DNA of 64,000 nt. Origin: an archaeon. GTDB lineage: Archaea > Asgardarchaeota > Thorarchaeia > Thorarchaeales > Thorarchaeaceae. Of this stretch, positions 44,686-53,311 are shown piece after piece. The first letter of the stretch is position 1. Each line of letters opens with the position of its first letter. The position numbers were made by a program, and so were the translations under genes. Where the stretch lies: the NCBI GenBank assembly GCA_024275415.1, contig JAJRZD010000019.1, positions 1 through 64,000 on the forward strand, written 5' to 3'. The notes beneath the pieces are model-generated. The model saw only the letters and a program-made list of their open reading frames with translations, had not been told where the DNA came from and did no database searches.

Positions 44686-45601
44686 CCTTTTTTGATTTTT
44701 TAAACGCCGCCATAAGATTCTCAAGCGAGTTTTCAAACTGGCTTATTGGCGGGCCAAATACGATTTCATCAATGCCAATCTTATCAAGATTATTCGCGTA
44801 CTCTATCACTCCTTCTGCCGTAGTGAAAACCCCCCATCTTAATAGACTACATGTGCCAAAAGCCTGTATGACTGCAGAGTTGAGTTTTCCCTTTCTATTA
44901 TATGCACCTCGTGCCTCACTTATACCCCATAATGCCATATCCTTGATTATCTTGGATGGTGCACCCAACGCAACAATTGCTGCCGCATAAAGGAATTCAT
45001 TTGGGGGTTCATCGGCTAACTCAGACACGATGTATGATGGAAAGAATACTCCTGTCTGGTGCGTTCCATCTCGTTCTCTAATCTGCTTTAATGCCCACTC
45101 TATCATCATCGGGTCTGAATAATTAAGAAGCACACCGTGAGCTTCCCGGGATGCATCGATCATCCTCGGCCCCTGTGCTCCTAACCATACGTGTCCTTCA
45201 ATCCCCTTCTCTTGCAGCAAGTTTCTTACCCTGACTGTCGTCCCGAGGGTTGTTTCTACAACCTCTTTAGGAATCCATGTTTCTTGTCCGATCGAGCGCA
45301 ATGCAGATTGATCCCCTGGCCCTATTAGTACATCGAACCTGTTTCCATGATAGTCTGACAGAGTTTCGATGAATCCGCCAATAGTTTCTGCATCGTAAAG
45401 GATTGCGGAAAGAAGTCCAATCCCGATTTTCGCTTCAGTACAAGATGCGACCACATCTGCGACTGCTGGGGCAAACCTAGGAGATGGGAAGTCTACCACC
45501 CACAGTCGATCAATTCCTACGGCATCAAGTTTCTTCGCGATTCGAATGGTATCATCAAGTTTCTCATGGACATTGATTGCTACTCCCCACCTAATGATCA
45601 T
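44672..45601 (-). CDS. LLM-class, Mer-like flavin/F420-dependent oxidoreductase
   Basis: A 309-residue TIM-barrel protein. AKKLDAVGIDRLWVVDFPSP near residue 25, TEAKIGIGLLSAIL, RFDVLIGPGDQSALRSIG and HVWLGAQGPRMIDASREAHG are typical luciferase-like monooxygenase/Mer elements. It probably uses F420 or FMN in a one-carbon or related reaction. ATG overlaps the stop of the next LLM gene by four bases. Confidence 0.82.
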   Translation of the reverse strand: MIIRWGVAINVHEKLDDTIRIAKKLDAVGIDRLWVVDFPSPRFAPAVADVVASCTEAKIGIGLLSAILYDAETIGGFIETLSDYHGNRFDVLIGPGDQSALRSIGQETWIPKEVVETTLGTTVRVRNLLQEKGIEGHVWLGAQGPRMIDASREAHGVLLNYSDPMMIEWALKQIRERDGTHQTGVFFPSYIVSELADEPPNEFLYAAAIVALGAPSKIIKDMALWGISEARGAYNRKGKLNSAVIQAFGTCSLLRWGVFTTAEGVIEYANNLDKIGIDEIVFGPPISQFENSLENLMAAFKKSKKARNQ

Positions 45602-46614
45602 TCCCTCCTCAAACGTATCTCTTTAAAAATATCTTGCACTGCCCCCCTCCAATCTCCTGTGAATGGCGGACCAAGCACCACTTCGGTGATTCCCAATGCA
45701 GCCACTTTCTCGAACATATCCACCATATGTAGCAGGTCTCCTGTAATGGCGAACATGTCCATCATCTCATCATTGACGAACGGCACTCCTGCATCGGGTC
45801 CCTTTCTAGCCACGGCGTCCCTCAATCTGTGAATTCGACCTTCATCCACACTCAACATCCCCAGTATCTTCTCAGGCATATCAGCAACAACGATTGCGAC
45901 AACTCTCTTTGCAAGGCTCTCTTTTCCCCCTTTGAAAGTTGGAATTGTCGGAAGCCATGCAATCTTTTCGATGTCCTCTGGATCTCTTCCAGCAATGCGT
46001 GCTGACGAATCAATCTCATTGGTAGCGTACTTGAGATAGTCCAGAGGGCCAGACAAGATAGCCCCGTCTGCGATTTGTCCTACCAATCGAAGCATCTGTG
46101 GGCCTCGTACCCCAAGGAATACCGGAATATCTTTTACAGCATCGATGTGCAGTCCAAATCCGTTCAGTTTGAACACTTCACATTCTGCAGAAACCGTTTT
46201 TCCTTTCCAGATATTCCTGAGTGCCAGGACAGTTTCTCTGAGTGCCGTCACTGGCCTTTTGATTGCGATACCTAGCCTTTGCAAGTCCTGAATCCCCCCA
46301 ATCCCAGTCCCGAATACGAATCGCCCCCTACCGATATCGCACAGGCTTAAGGCTGCCCGTGCAAGTGTTGCAATATTGTGTGTGCTCACAGGGACTATGG
46401 CCGTTCCCACCCGACACCGTTCGGTCATGCGTAAAGTTGATGCAGAAAGAATGAACACATCCTGTCCAATCCCAATATCCTCGCCAATCCATATCGAATG
46501 GGCTCCTAACGCATCAGCATTCTCGGCAATCCATTTTGTCGCCTTGACTTTCATATGAGTCGTGATTCCGATACTTGCATGATACACTATTGATCCCCAG
46601 TCGTTGTGCGTCAT
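45598..46614 (-). CDS. LLM-class, Mer-like flavin/F420-dependent oxidoreductase
   Basis: A 338-residue partner of the preceding LLM gene. AHSIWIGEDIGIGQDVFILS, CRVGTAIVPVSTHNIATLAR, GRFVFGTGIGGIQDLQRLGI and VFLGVRGPQMLRLVGQIADG are the usual segments. The two proteins may act as a heterodimer or in consecutive steps. The divergent AfpA-like flavoprotein suggests a shared pterin or flavin pathway. Confidence 0.82.
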   Translation of the reverse strand: MTHNDWGSIVYHASIGITTHMKVKATKWIAENADALGAHSIWIGEDIGIGQDVFILSASTLRMTERCRVGTAIVPVSTHNIATLARAALSLCDIGRGRFVFGTGIGGIQDLQRLGIAIKRPVTALRETVLALRNIWKGKTVSAECEVFKLNGFGLHIDAVKDIPVFLGVRGPQMLRLVGQIADGAILSGPLDYLKYATNEIDSSARIAGRDPEDIEKIAWLPTIPTFKGGKESLAKRVVAIVVADMPEKILGMLSVDEGRIHRLRDAVARKGPDAGVPFVNDEMMDMFAITGDLLHMVDMFEKVAALGITEVVLGPPFTGDWRGAVQDIFKEIRLRRE

Positions 46615-46696
46615 TATGACTAAAGAATGATTTCAAATGTAACTCGATAGATGCTTAGGTATTTGAGAGAGGATTCCCTCTATAGAATGACCAACA

Positions 46697-47248
46697 TTGA
46701 AACGCATACTTTGGGGCATCACGGGGTCTGGTGACAAGATTGGAGATATCATTGAGATAATGAAACGAGTGGATGCACTTCCTGAAACAAAGATGTCTGT
46801 TATAGTTTCCAAGGCTGGTGAGCAGATGCTCAGGCGCTATGGTCTGTGGGATTCTCTAAGGTTAGCGTTTAAGAAGGTCAAGACCGAGGTCAATGCTAAC
46901 GTTCCCTTTGTGGCGGGCCCATTGCAAGTTGGACATTATGACCTCTTCGTTGTGGCACCATTGACCGCCAATTCTACTGCAAAGATCGCCCACGGTATTG
47001 CCGACACCCTGATTACAAACGCTGTCGCGCAGACATTGAAGGGAGAAACCCCTGTCATCCTATTTCCCGTGGATCAGATCGCAGCAGTACTGGAAACTAT
47101 AGCCCCGGATGGCGTCGCGTACACGATTCGAACTAGGGAGGTCGATGTCCAGAACGCGATGACGCTGAAGAAGATGAGGGGCGTGACTGTCGTTTCATCT
47201 CCCGAGGAGATACTTGTGATTACTATCGATTTTCTTCGTGACGAATGA
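46697..47248 (+). CDS. Archaeoflavoprotein AfpA-like
   Basis: A 183-residue flavoprotein (UbiX/MsdA superfamily). KRILWGITGSGDKIGDIIEI at the N-terminus is the FMN loop, PFVAGPLQVGHYDLFVVAPL and TANSTAKIAHGIADTLITNA the conserved centre. AfpA and related DmrB proteins transfer electrons to or reduce methanopterin-type compounds. TTG 46697 is used because the conserved ILWGITGSGD begins two codons later; a nearby ATG is out of frame. Confidence 0.82.
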   Translation: MKRILWGITGSGDKIGDIIEIMKRVDALPETKMSVIVSKAGEQMLRRYGLWDSLRLAFKKVKTEVNANVPFVAGPLQVGHYDLFVVAPLTANSTAKIAHGIADTLITNAVAQTLKGETPVILFPVDQIAAVLETIAPDGVAYTIRTREVDVQNAMTLKKMRGVTVVSSPEEILVITIDFLRDE

Positions 47249-47319
47249 TTGGCGCATAGAACCAATCTTAAGTGAGATGGAGGGACAAACCGCAACGCTT
47301 TGACTCAGAGGGAGCAACG

Positions 47320-48621
47320 ATGGGAACTGATGTACCTTGGTCGGAACTTCCTGACGGCTTTGAGTTCGGAATTGTCGAAACTGATGAAGAACTCGATGAG
47401 TTAGTCAGATTCAATAACGAAATTCACGGCCCTGAAGCAGGAGGGATGCTTCGACGACTCGTCAATCACCTGCCTGATTTCAATCGGCAAATGAACTATT
47501 TCATTCGGGATGTGGAATCTGGAAAGACAATCTCAGCTATCAGTGCCATCCCAAGTGTCTGGTCATACGGTGGGATTCCCTTACGGAACTTGGAGCTCGG
47601 ATTCGTTGGCACTCGTGAGTCATACCGAACTAGGGGAATGTTCGCATTCCTTTACAGGTTCTTCGAACATCAGCTGGAAACAGGCTACTATGATATTGCT
47701 ACGATTCAAGGTATCCCTTATTTCTATAGAAAATATGGCTACGAATTCATCTTGCCACTCGGGCGGTTCATAACAATACTCCCTTCTGCAATTCCTCACA
47801 TCTCCACTGAGGATGTACCGCCCTATATGGGAATCCGGGTTCGTCCTGCATCATCTGCGGACATCTCTGCTTTGATGGGACTATTTTCCGAGATGCAGTC
47901 ACGGCTCCTGATTACATCAGCGCGCGATGTGCGACTTTGGCAAGCACAGGAACTGACTAGGATGCATGAGGACAGACTAGTAGAAACTTTCGTCCTAGAA
48001 AGAAATGACGTGATTGATGGCTATTTCCGTATCAATGAAGCCAAGGATTCTGATGCTGAATCCGTACAATCAATCAGAGTGAGTGAATCAAGCATCAAGT
48101 CTTACGATTCTGTCATGCGAACACTTCAATTCCTCAAGAGTAGAGCCACGGATTCCAATGCTTCTGCTATCGAAATCGCTGGTGATACGACATCGAACCT
48201 TGGAAAGATAGCGATGGATTATGGTGGACTTGTGAACCGAGGCTGGAAATATCAGGTGAAGATTCCGAACGTGGTGAGCTTTATCCAGAAGATATGCCCC
48301 GTCCTGGACAAGCGATTGAAGGCATCAATGTTCAGCGAACTAACACGAGATGTTTTCATCAATACCTACAACAACTGCTACCAGATCAGTATTGAAAAGG
48401 GGAACGTGAAACACATAGCCGACATCGGGATGCAGCCGGTAGACGCATATACGAACATAAGAATCCCGCCACAGGCATTCCTCCATTTGCTCCTTGGGGA
48501 TGCCTCGATAGAAGAACTTCATGACCGACAGATGGATTTTCTAATCCGGCCGGGAGAAAAGACTCTGCTTGAGATACTATTCCCCAAGATGGCGAGCTAC
48601 ATATCCTACTACCATGTCTAA
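47320..48621 (+). CDS. GNAT acetyltransferase, Eis-like
   Basis: A 433-residue protein. ELGFVGTRESYRTRGMFAFL near residue 100 is the acetyl-CoA site, and GIPYFYRKYGYEFILPLGRF near residue 145 the GNAT end. The second GNAT-like part and a C-terminal sterol-carrier-like region suggest the Eis architecture. GGGAG lies seven bases before the ATG at 47320. The substrate is unknown. Confidence 0.78.
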   Translation: MGTDVPWSELPDGFEFGIVETDEELDELVRFNNEIHGPEAGGMLRRLVNHLPDFNRQMNYFIRDVESGKTISAISAIPSVWSYGGIPLRNLELGFVGTRESYRTRGMFAFLYRFFEHQLETGYYDIATIQGIPYFYRKYGYEFILPLGRFITILPSAIPHISTEDVPPYMGIRVRPASSADISALMGLFSEMQSRLLITSARDVRLWQAQELTRMHEDRLVETFVLERNDVIDGYFRINEAKDSDAESVQSIRVSESSIKSYDSVMRTLQFLKSRATDSNASAIEIAGDTTSNLGKIAMDYGGLVNRGWKYQVKIPNVVSFIQKICPVLDKRLKASMFSELTRDVFINTYNNCYQISIEKGNVKHIADIGMQPVDAYTNIRIPPQAFLHLLLGDASIEELHDRQMDFLIRPGEKTLLEILFPKMASYISYYHV

Positions 48622-48658
48622 GGGGCTTTCCCTCTCGCTAGGCGGGTTCTTTTCCTTC

Positions 48659-49033
48659 TCAATCCAAGTCCGGGATATTGATTTCCACTGCAAAATCGGC
48701 TCCGCATGGGCATCTTGCATTGATGGGGTATTTGTCCGGCGTATCAATGGAGATAGAGGCGCCTTGAAGTGCAGCCTTGTCAATCATAGTTTGCATGTTG
48801 TGAACCATGTACTTGGCAAACCCGACGACCACATCGGGAATCTAGATATCGTTTATCCAGAATACATAATGACTACATTCAGGATTCGGACATGATGACA
48901 GTAGTACTTTTGTCCCGTCACCACACGACCCACATTTCAGATCTGTATGGTGGTAGTCAGGGGCATCCGGTGCTGGGAGAGAAAGTCGATTCTCTGCCCC
49001 GCATCGATAGCAGTAATAAACGAACTCAACCAT
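48659..49033 (-). CDS. Zinc-ribbon protein, interrupted by an in-frame TAG
   Basis: From ATG 49033 the frame gives YYCYRCGAENRLSLP, LKCGSCGDGTKVLL and SCPNPECSHYVFWIND(I), then TAG at 48842-48844. The same frame continues IPDVVVGFAKYMVHNMQTMI to NARCPCGADFAVEINIPDLD and ends TGA. The total is 124 codons with four cysteine pairs. The second half reads as real protein and has its own CPCG motif, which implies one gene. GAGGAA lies upstream of the ATG. Function unknown. Confidence 0.68.
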
Positions 49034-49163
49034 AACAATTGCTTCCTCGAATATAGTAACCGACAGCTGTCAGTCTTGGAGTATTTTATGGACTTCAAGA
49101 GATAATAGGTGTTGTGTGGATGTTTGATAGTACATTGAGTCCACAACAAGTTAGCATTGAAAG

Positions 49164-49418
49164 TTGTCGCAAATCCTTGTGGTGCTAATAAGGCGCCGTA
49201 CAATGAATCATTTGTGGAGTGGCTCGTCATTGCAAGTGTCTTCGAAAATCACCAATCTCTACTCACTGCTTCTGGTATTTCTGTCGGAGAATTACAAGAA
49301 TCATAGTGGACCGTGTGATGAGTGCGGGACAAACACGCCCAGCTACGGTATGACATTTCGTATTGGAAGTAGGTGGGTATGTGTGGACTGCATTGTTCTT
49401 CGGATGGAGAGTCAGTAG
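49164..49418 (+). CDS. Small zinc-finger protein
   Basis: The credible part is the last 40 residues, HSGPCDECGTNTPSYGMTFR and then WVCVDCIVLRME, a CxxC...CxxC zinc ribbon. The start is uncertain: codons before about 49270 look non-coding and a downstream TTG or GTG may be used. It lies shortly before the nucleoside phosphorylase. Confidence 0.5.
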   Translation: MSQILVVLIRRRTMNHLWSGSSLQVSSKITNLYSLLLVFLSENYKNHSGPCDECGTNTPSYGMTFRIGSRWVCVDCIVLRMESQ

Positions 49419-49460
49419 CCGAAAGCCCAACAATGAAAAGGGAATCTCCTGTTCATCTTG

Positions 49461-50234
49461 ATGGTGATTTCCTTGAAACGCAGGATACAGCCTCACATCA
49501 GAGCCGGAGAAGGTGATGTGCATGACGTTGTGCTTATAGCTGGAAACCCTGACCGCGTTCCTATAATCGGGTCTAAGATGAAGGACGCAGAGGAGGTAGC
49601 CCACTATCGAGGGATTCTTACCTATCGTGCCTACACTCCCGGTGGTGTACCAGTGACTATTTCTGGGACTGGGATGGGCACCCCAACGACTCACATATGT
49701 GTGGAAGAATTCGCGAATCTAGGTGCTAGGGTCTTTATACGTATTGGTACTTGTGGAGGCGTTGATCCCGCCTTGAAAACGGGGGACGTAGTGGTGCCCA
49801 CTGGATGTGTGCGTGATGAACGAACAAGCTTGAACTACGCTCCAATGGAGTATCCTGCTATTGCGACCCCGCGCTGGTATAACGTACTGTACGAGGAGAT
49901 CAACAATCTCCTGCCCGCCGAACGAGTACATACAGGGATTTGCTGGACCAGCGATGTCTATTATGTCACTCCTGAAACATCACAGCTGGATGTTTGGACG
50001 CGTGCCAATGTGAAATGTGTGGAGATGGAAAGCTCGCTGTTATTCATTTTTGCACAGACCCATGGTCTTGAAGCAGCGACCATCGTTGCCTGTGATGGGA
50101 ATCTTCATACTGGTCAGAAAAGTGAGCAGAAGGACGAGTCCGAGAAGAGCGGGGAACAGGATCCTCTCCTCGTAGAAGCAATTGAGAAGGAGATAGAGGC
50201 GGCTGTGCGTTCAATAGACCGACTCTATGTATAG
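49461..50234 (+). CDS. Nucleoside phosphorylase (uridine/purine, PNP-UDP family)
   Basis: A 257-residue enzyme. IAGNPDRVPIIGSKMKDAEE, VTISGTGMGTPTTHICVEEF, VFIRIGTCGGVDPALKTGDV and VKCVEMESSLLFIFAQTHGL are the phosphate-, ribose- and base-site motifs. VACDGNLHTGQKSEQ carries an unusual lysine/glutamate-rich insertion near the end. It releases base and ribose-1-phosphate from nucleosides. Overlaps the next acetyltransferase by eight bases. Confidence 0.88.
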   Translation: MVISLKRRIQPHIRAGEGDVHDVVLIAGNPDRVPIIGSKMKDAEEVAHYRGILTYRAYTPGGVPVTISGTGMGTPTTHICVEEFANLGARVFIRIGTCGGVDPALKTGDVVVPTGCVRDERTSLNYAPMEYPAIATPRWYNVLYEEINNLLPAERVHTGICWTSDVYYVTPETSQLDVWTRANVKCVEMESSLLFIFAQTHGLEAATIVACDGNLHTGQKSEQKDESEKSGEQDPLLVEAIEKEIEAAVRSIDRLYV

Positions 50235-50895
50235 CAATTCATACTTTCAATCGGGTGTGTCTTTCATGAAGTCGAAGAGTCCCTCTCATTCGTCTGAAAA
50301 ACAAGAGAAGGCATATCTGGTCATGAAGGCAAACGCGGAACAGGCATTGGCTTTGGCCGCGGAATGGTGGGAACATAAGGAGGTTCCAAAATACATCCAT
50401 ACCCGACAGTTGCAACGGAGCGAGATTGAAGAATTCGTTGATCTTTACAACAGATGCTTCATCGCATCCCCCGACCCATTCTCACCTCTGACCGTTGAAG
50501 AGGCACAGAAGCTGGACTTTGAGGGCGTATTCGTGGCAGAGATGTGGGACACGCTCGTGGGATTCATTGCATGTTTTATCGAGCGAGATGATGAGTCGAT
50601 ATATGGTGAGATCACTGGGATTGGTGTCCTTCCCAACCGTCGGAGACGAGGTGTCGCTACTGCGCTGATACGAATAGCATCTGAGTATTTCATCGATGCT
50701 GGCATAGAAGAGGTATATTGTGAGGTATTTGAGGAGAACACACCCTCCCTCATGTTGATCCAAGCCTACGGATTCGTTGAAGTCGGGCGCAGGAACGTTC
50801 CCGGAATTACAGCCGGGCGTGACATTGAAGCGGATACTCCTGGCGGCAAGATTATGCGACGGCTGGGACTACGCCCTCTTCTGGAAACAGCATGA
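50227..50895 (+). CDS. GNAT acetyltransferase
   Basis: A 222-residue protein. ITGIGVLPNRRRRGVATALI near residue 130 is the acetyl-CoA loop and EVFEENTPSLMLIQAYGFVE near residue 165 the C-terminal GNAT motif. The N-terminal 60 residues are charged and may be an extra domain or a misplaced start; ATG 50266 is an alternative. Substrate unknown. Confidence 0.8.
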   Translation: MYSNSYFQSGVSFMKSKSPSHSSEKQEKAYLVMKANAEQALALAAEWWEHKEVPKYIHTRQLQRSEIEEFVDLYNRCFIASPDPFSPLTVEEAQKLDFEGVFVAEMWDTLVGFIACFIERDDESIYGEITGIGVLPNRRRRGVATALIRIASEYFIDAGIEEVYCEVFEENTPSLMLIQAYGFVEVGRRNVPGITAGRDIEADTPGGKIMRRLGLRPLLETA

Positions 50896-50971
50896 AGCAG
50901 TGTGTGCTGGAATCGCCAAACCTAAATCCGCTCGCATTCATCGTCCTACCGGACGTATTAGGCTTTGATTG

Positions 50972-52216
50972 ATGAACATGGAGGTCGTCAGCGAAGTGGA
51001 CTATGATGTCATTGTGGTAGGGGCAGGCCCAGCTGGTTCGATTGCATCATATGAACTAGCCAGAGCAGGGATCAGGATCGCACTATTGGAGAAATTCACC
51101 ATTCCTCGCGATAAGCCATGTGGAGGGGCAGTCATGGCCCGTGGGCTTCACATAGTCCGTGGGAAGATTCCCAAACGCATCGTAGAACAGATGATCCATG
51201 GCCTCCGTTTTGTACTACCCGATGGAAAGGAGGCACAATTCAAATCAGACCGACTGATTGGCATCACTGTATTCAGGAGCCTGTTCGATGAATTCTTGGC
51301 GAAGCGAGCCGAAGCTGCCGGTGCTGAACTCCATGAGAACGCCCGAGTTGTTTTGGCATCCACCTCCGAACATCATGCACAGGTCAAACTAAGGAACGGT
51401 GACCAACTCGAAGCAAAATTCCTAATTGGCGCTGATGGCGTGAACTCAATTGTAAGCCGATCCCTTGGGCTCAGGCCGAAGCGAAAAAACCCTTTCAGAA
51501 TCGGACTGGGCATGGAGGCAGATTTCCATGTGGGGCATGAAGGTGTTATGGAAGCAACTCGAGGCGATCCGTCCATCCTTGAGATTATTCCCGTCGATGG
51601 GAGAATCAGTTATGGATGGATGTTCCCGAAGAAAGAACACTTGGCTATTGGTATCGCGGGTGCCAGCGTACATATGCATCCCCTGCGTCCAATTTTCGAG
51701 TCATTCAGGAAGAAGTTAGAGGCTCGCATTGGTATCGACCTGAAGACCGACAAGAAACGTACCTACTTCCTTGGCGGTGATGGCATTCTGGGAAAGAACT
51801 ATACTCGACGCGCGTTGCTAGTGGGTGATGCAGCAGGGTTTGTGGATCCCATGATGGGGGAGGGAATTGCTTATGCGATGAGATCAGGTCAGCTTGCAGC
51901 CGCAGTGATAAAGAGATGTCTTGACCAAGACCTCTATCTGGAGAAGCACCTTATTGAGTATCAGGCTTTATGTCATGATGAGTTTGCAGCCAATTTCGCC
52001 ATGGCGGAACGGGCCGCCCTCAAGGGTACTTCATTTGCTGAATCCGTACTTATCCATGCACAGGCACTCAAGATGTCCTCTGAATTGTTAGCAGCACTTG
52101 CCCGAGGCGAAATTGGTTATTCCGACATCCCTGCGCTGGTAGTGCGAAACCTTCCACGTGAGATTCCACGATTTGTCCGGACAACTATCCAGTCCCGTAT
52201 CTTGAAGAAGCAATAA
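50972..52216 (+). CDS. Geranylgeranyl reductase family flavoprotein
   Basis: A 414-residue FAD protein. DVIVVGAGPAGSIASYELAR, the signature FTIPRDKPCGGAV near residue 45, FLIGADGVNSIVSRSLGLR, and ALLVGDAAGFVDPMMGEGIA form the expected series. It probably saturates the isoprenoid chains of membrane lipids. About 30 percent identical by eye to the protein at 27098, so two functions or chain substrates are likely. Confidence 0.87.
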   Translation: MNMEVVSEVDYDVIVVGAGPAGSIASYELARAGIRIALLEKFTIPRDKPCGGAVMARGLHIVRGKIPKRIVEQMIHGLRFVLPDGKEAQFKSDRLIGITVFRSLFDEFLAKRAEAAGAELHENARVVLASTSEHHAQVKLRNGDQLEAKFLIGADGVNSIVSRSLGLRPKRKNPFRIGLGMEADFHVGHEGVMEATRGDPSILEIIPVDGRISYGWMFPKKEHLAIGIAGASVHMHPLRPIFESFRKKLEARIGIDLKTDKKRTYFLGGDGILGKNYTRRALLVGDAAGFVDPMMGEGIAYAMRSGQLAAAVIKRCLDQDLYLEKHLIEYQALCHDEFAANFAMAERAALKGTSFAESVLIHAQALKMSSELLAALARGEIGYSDIPALVVRNLPREIPRFVRTTIQSRILKKQ

Positions 52217-52265
52217 TAAAACTCAAAGGTCAGTCGTGCATCTGATGTGGTGGTCGTGACTATTT

Positions 52266-53258
52266 ATGAGAGTGACCTTAGCCATCATCATATTATTACT
52301 CGTGCCCGGACTGCCCTATAGAGCAAGCCAAGCCAATTATACACCCTCCTTTGATGGTGAAGAAGCATTCAACCATCTCGTGGCTCAAACTGACTTTGGA
52401 CCACGCCCCCCTGGCTCTGATAATCTGACCAAATGTAGGAACTACATCATTAATGAGCTTGAGCAGATCGGCTGGACTGTATCTCTCCAGACCTTCACTT
52501 ATATGGACACATTCATTACAAACATAGTCGCTGAATGGCCATCAAGATCACCCTCCTTCTTTGTGGTAGGTGCTCACTATGACACCCGCCCCTATGCAGA
52601 TCAGGAGTCTGACCCAACTGACAGGACTCTTCCCGTTCTTGGTGCAAATGATGGCGCCAGTGGAGCCAGTGTCTTACTAGAACTTGCTAGAGTTCTTCCC
52701 GAAAGCATCAGGGGCTCCGTGGAGTTTGTATTCTTTGATGCTGAGGATTCAGGTAATATCAATGGGTGGGACTGGATTGTCGGCTCAACATATTATGTAG
52801 ACCAGTTAGATTAGCAGAAACGCGCTAATATCACTGGTATGATCCTGCTAGACATGGTCGGCGACGCTAATCTGGTCATCCCCCGTGAGGTCAGCTCCAC
52901 CAATAGCCTTCAGGACGCTATCTGGACCACTGCAAAGGATCTGGATAATGATGACATCTTTGTGGACTCCCCCGGGGCGTCTATCCTTGACGACCACCGA
53001 CCGTTCCTCGATGCTGGTATTCCCGCAGTAGACCTGATACACTATCCATTCCCAGAAACTTGGCATACGCTGAACGACACTCCTGAGAACTGCGACCCGA
53101 ACAGCCTTCAGGCGGTTGGAGAGGTCGTGGAAACATTCCTAGTCACCAACTCTGACTCTTATCTTCCAGATGCACCATTTCCGTCCGTTACTATTGTTCT
53201 CATCGCCCTTCTCCCAGTGTTCACGGTGGCTGCAATCAGGTTCCGTCGTCGTGAGTAG
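52266..53258 (+). CDS. M28-family metallopeptidase, interrupted by an in-frame TAG
   Basis: ATG 52266 begins a signal peptide (VTLAIIILLLVPGLPYRAS). The metal site is in GAHYDTRPYAD, NDGASGASVLLELAR and FDAEDSGNINGWDW. TAG at 52812-52814 follows YYVDQLD, and the same frame continues QKRANITGMILLDMVGDANL to PETWHTLNDTPENC, which holds the last zinc histidine. A C-terminal membrane helix follows (TIVLIALLPVFTVAAIRF). Without readthrough the peptidase lacks its last metal ligand and anchor. Confidence 0.84.
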
Positions 53259-53311
53259 ATATGGTACACAGTTTTAAACATTGGATTCTCTAATATTAGG
53301 GTTGGTCTGGT

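Noticed and set aside
12793-53258. Pyrrolysine as explanation for the in-frame stops
   Set aside because: Two of four stops are TAA, which pyrrolysine systems do not use, and no pyl genes are in the window.
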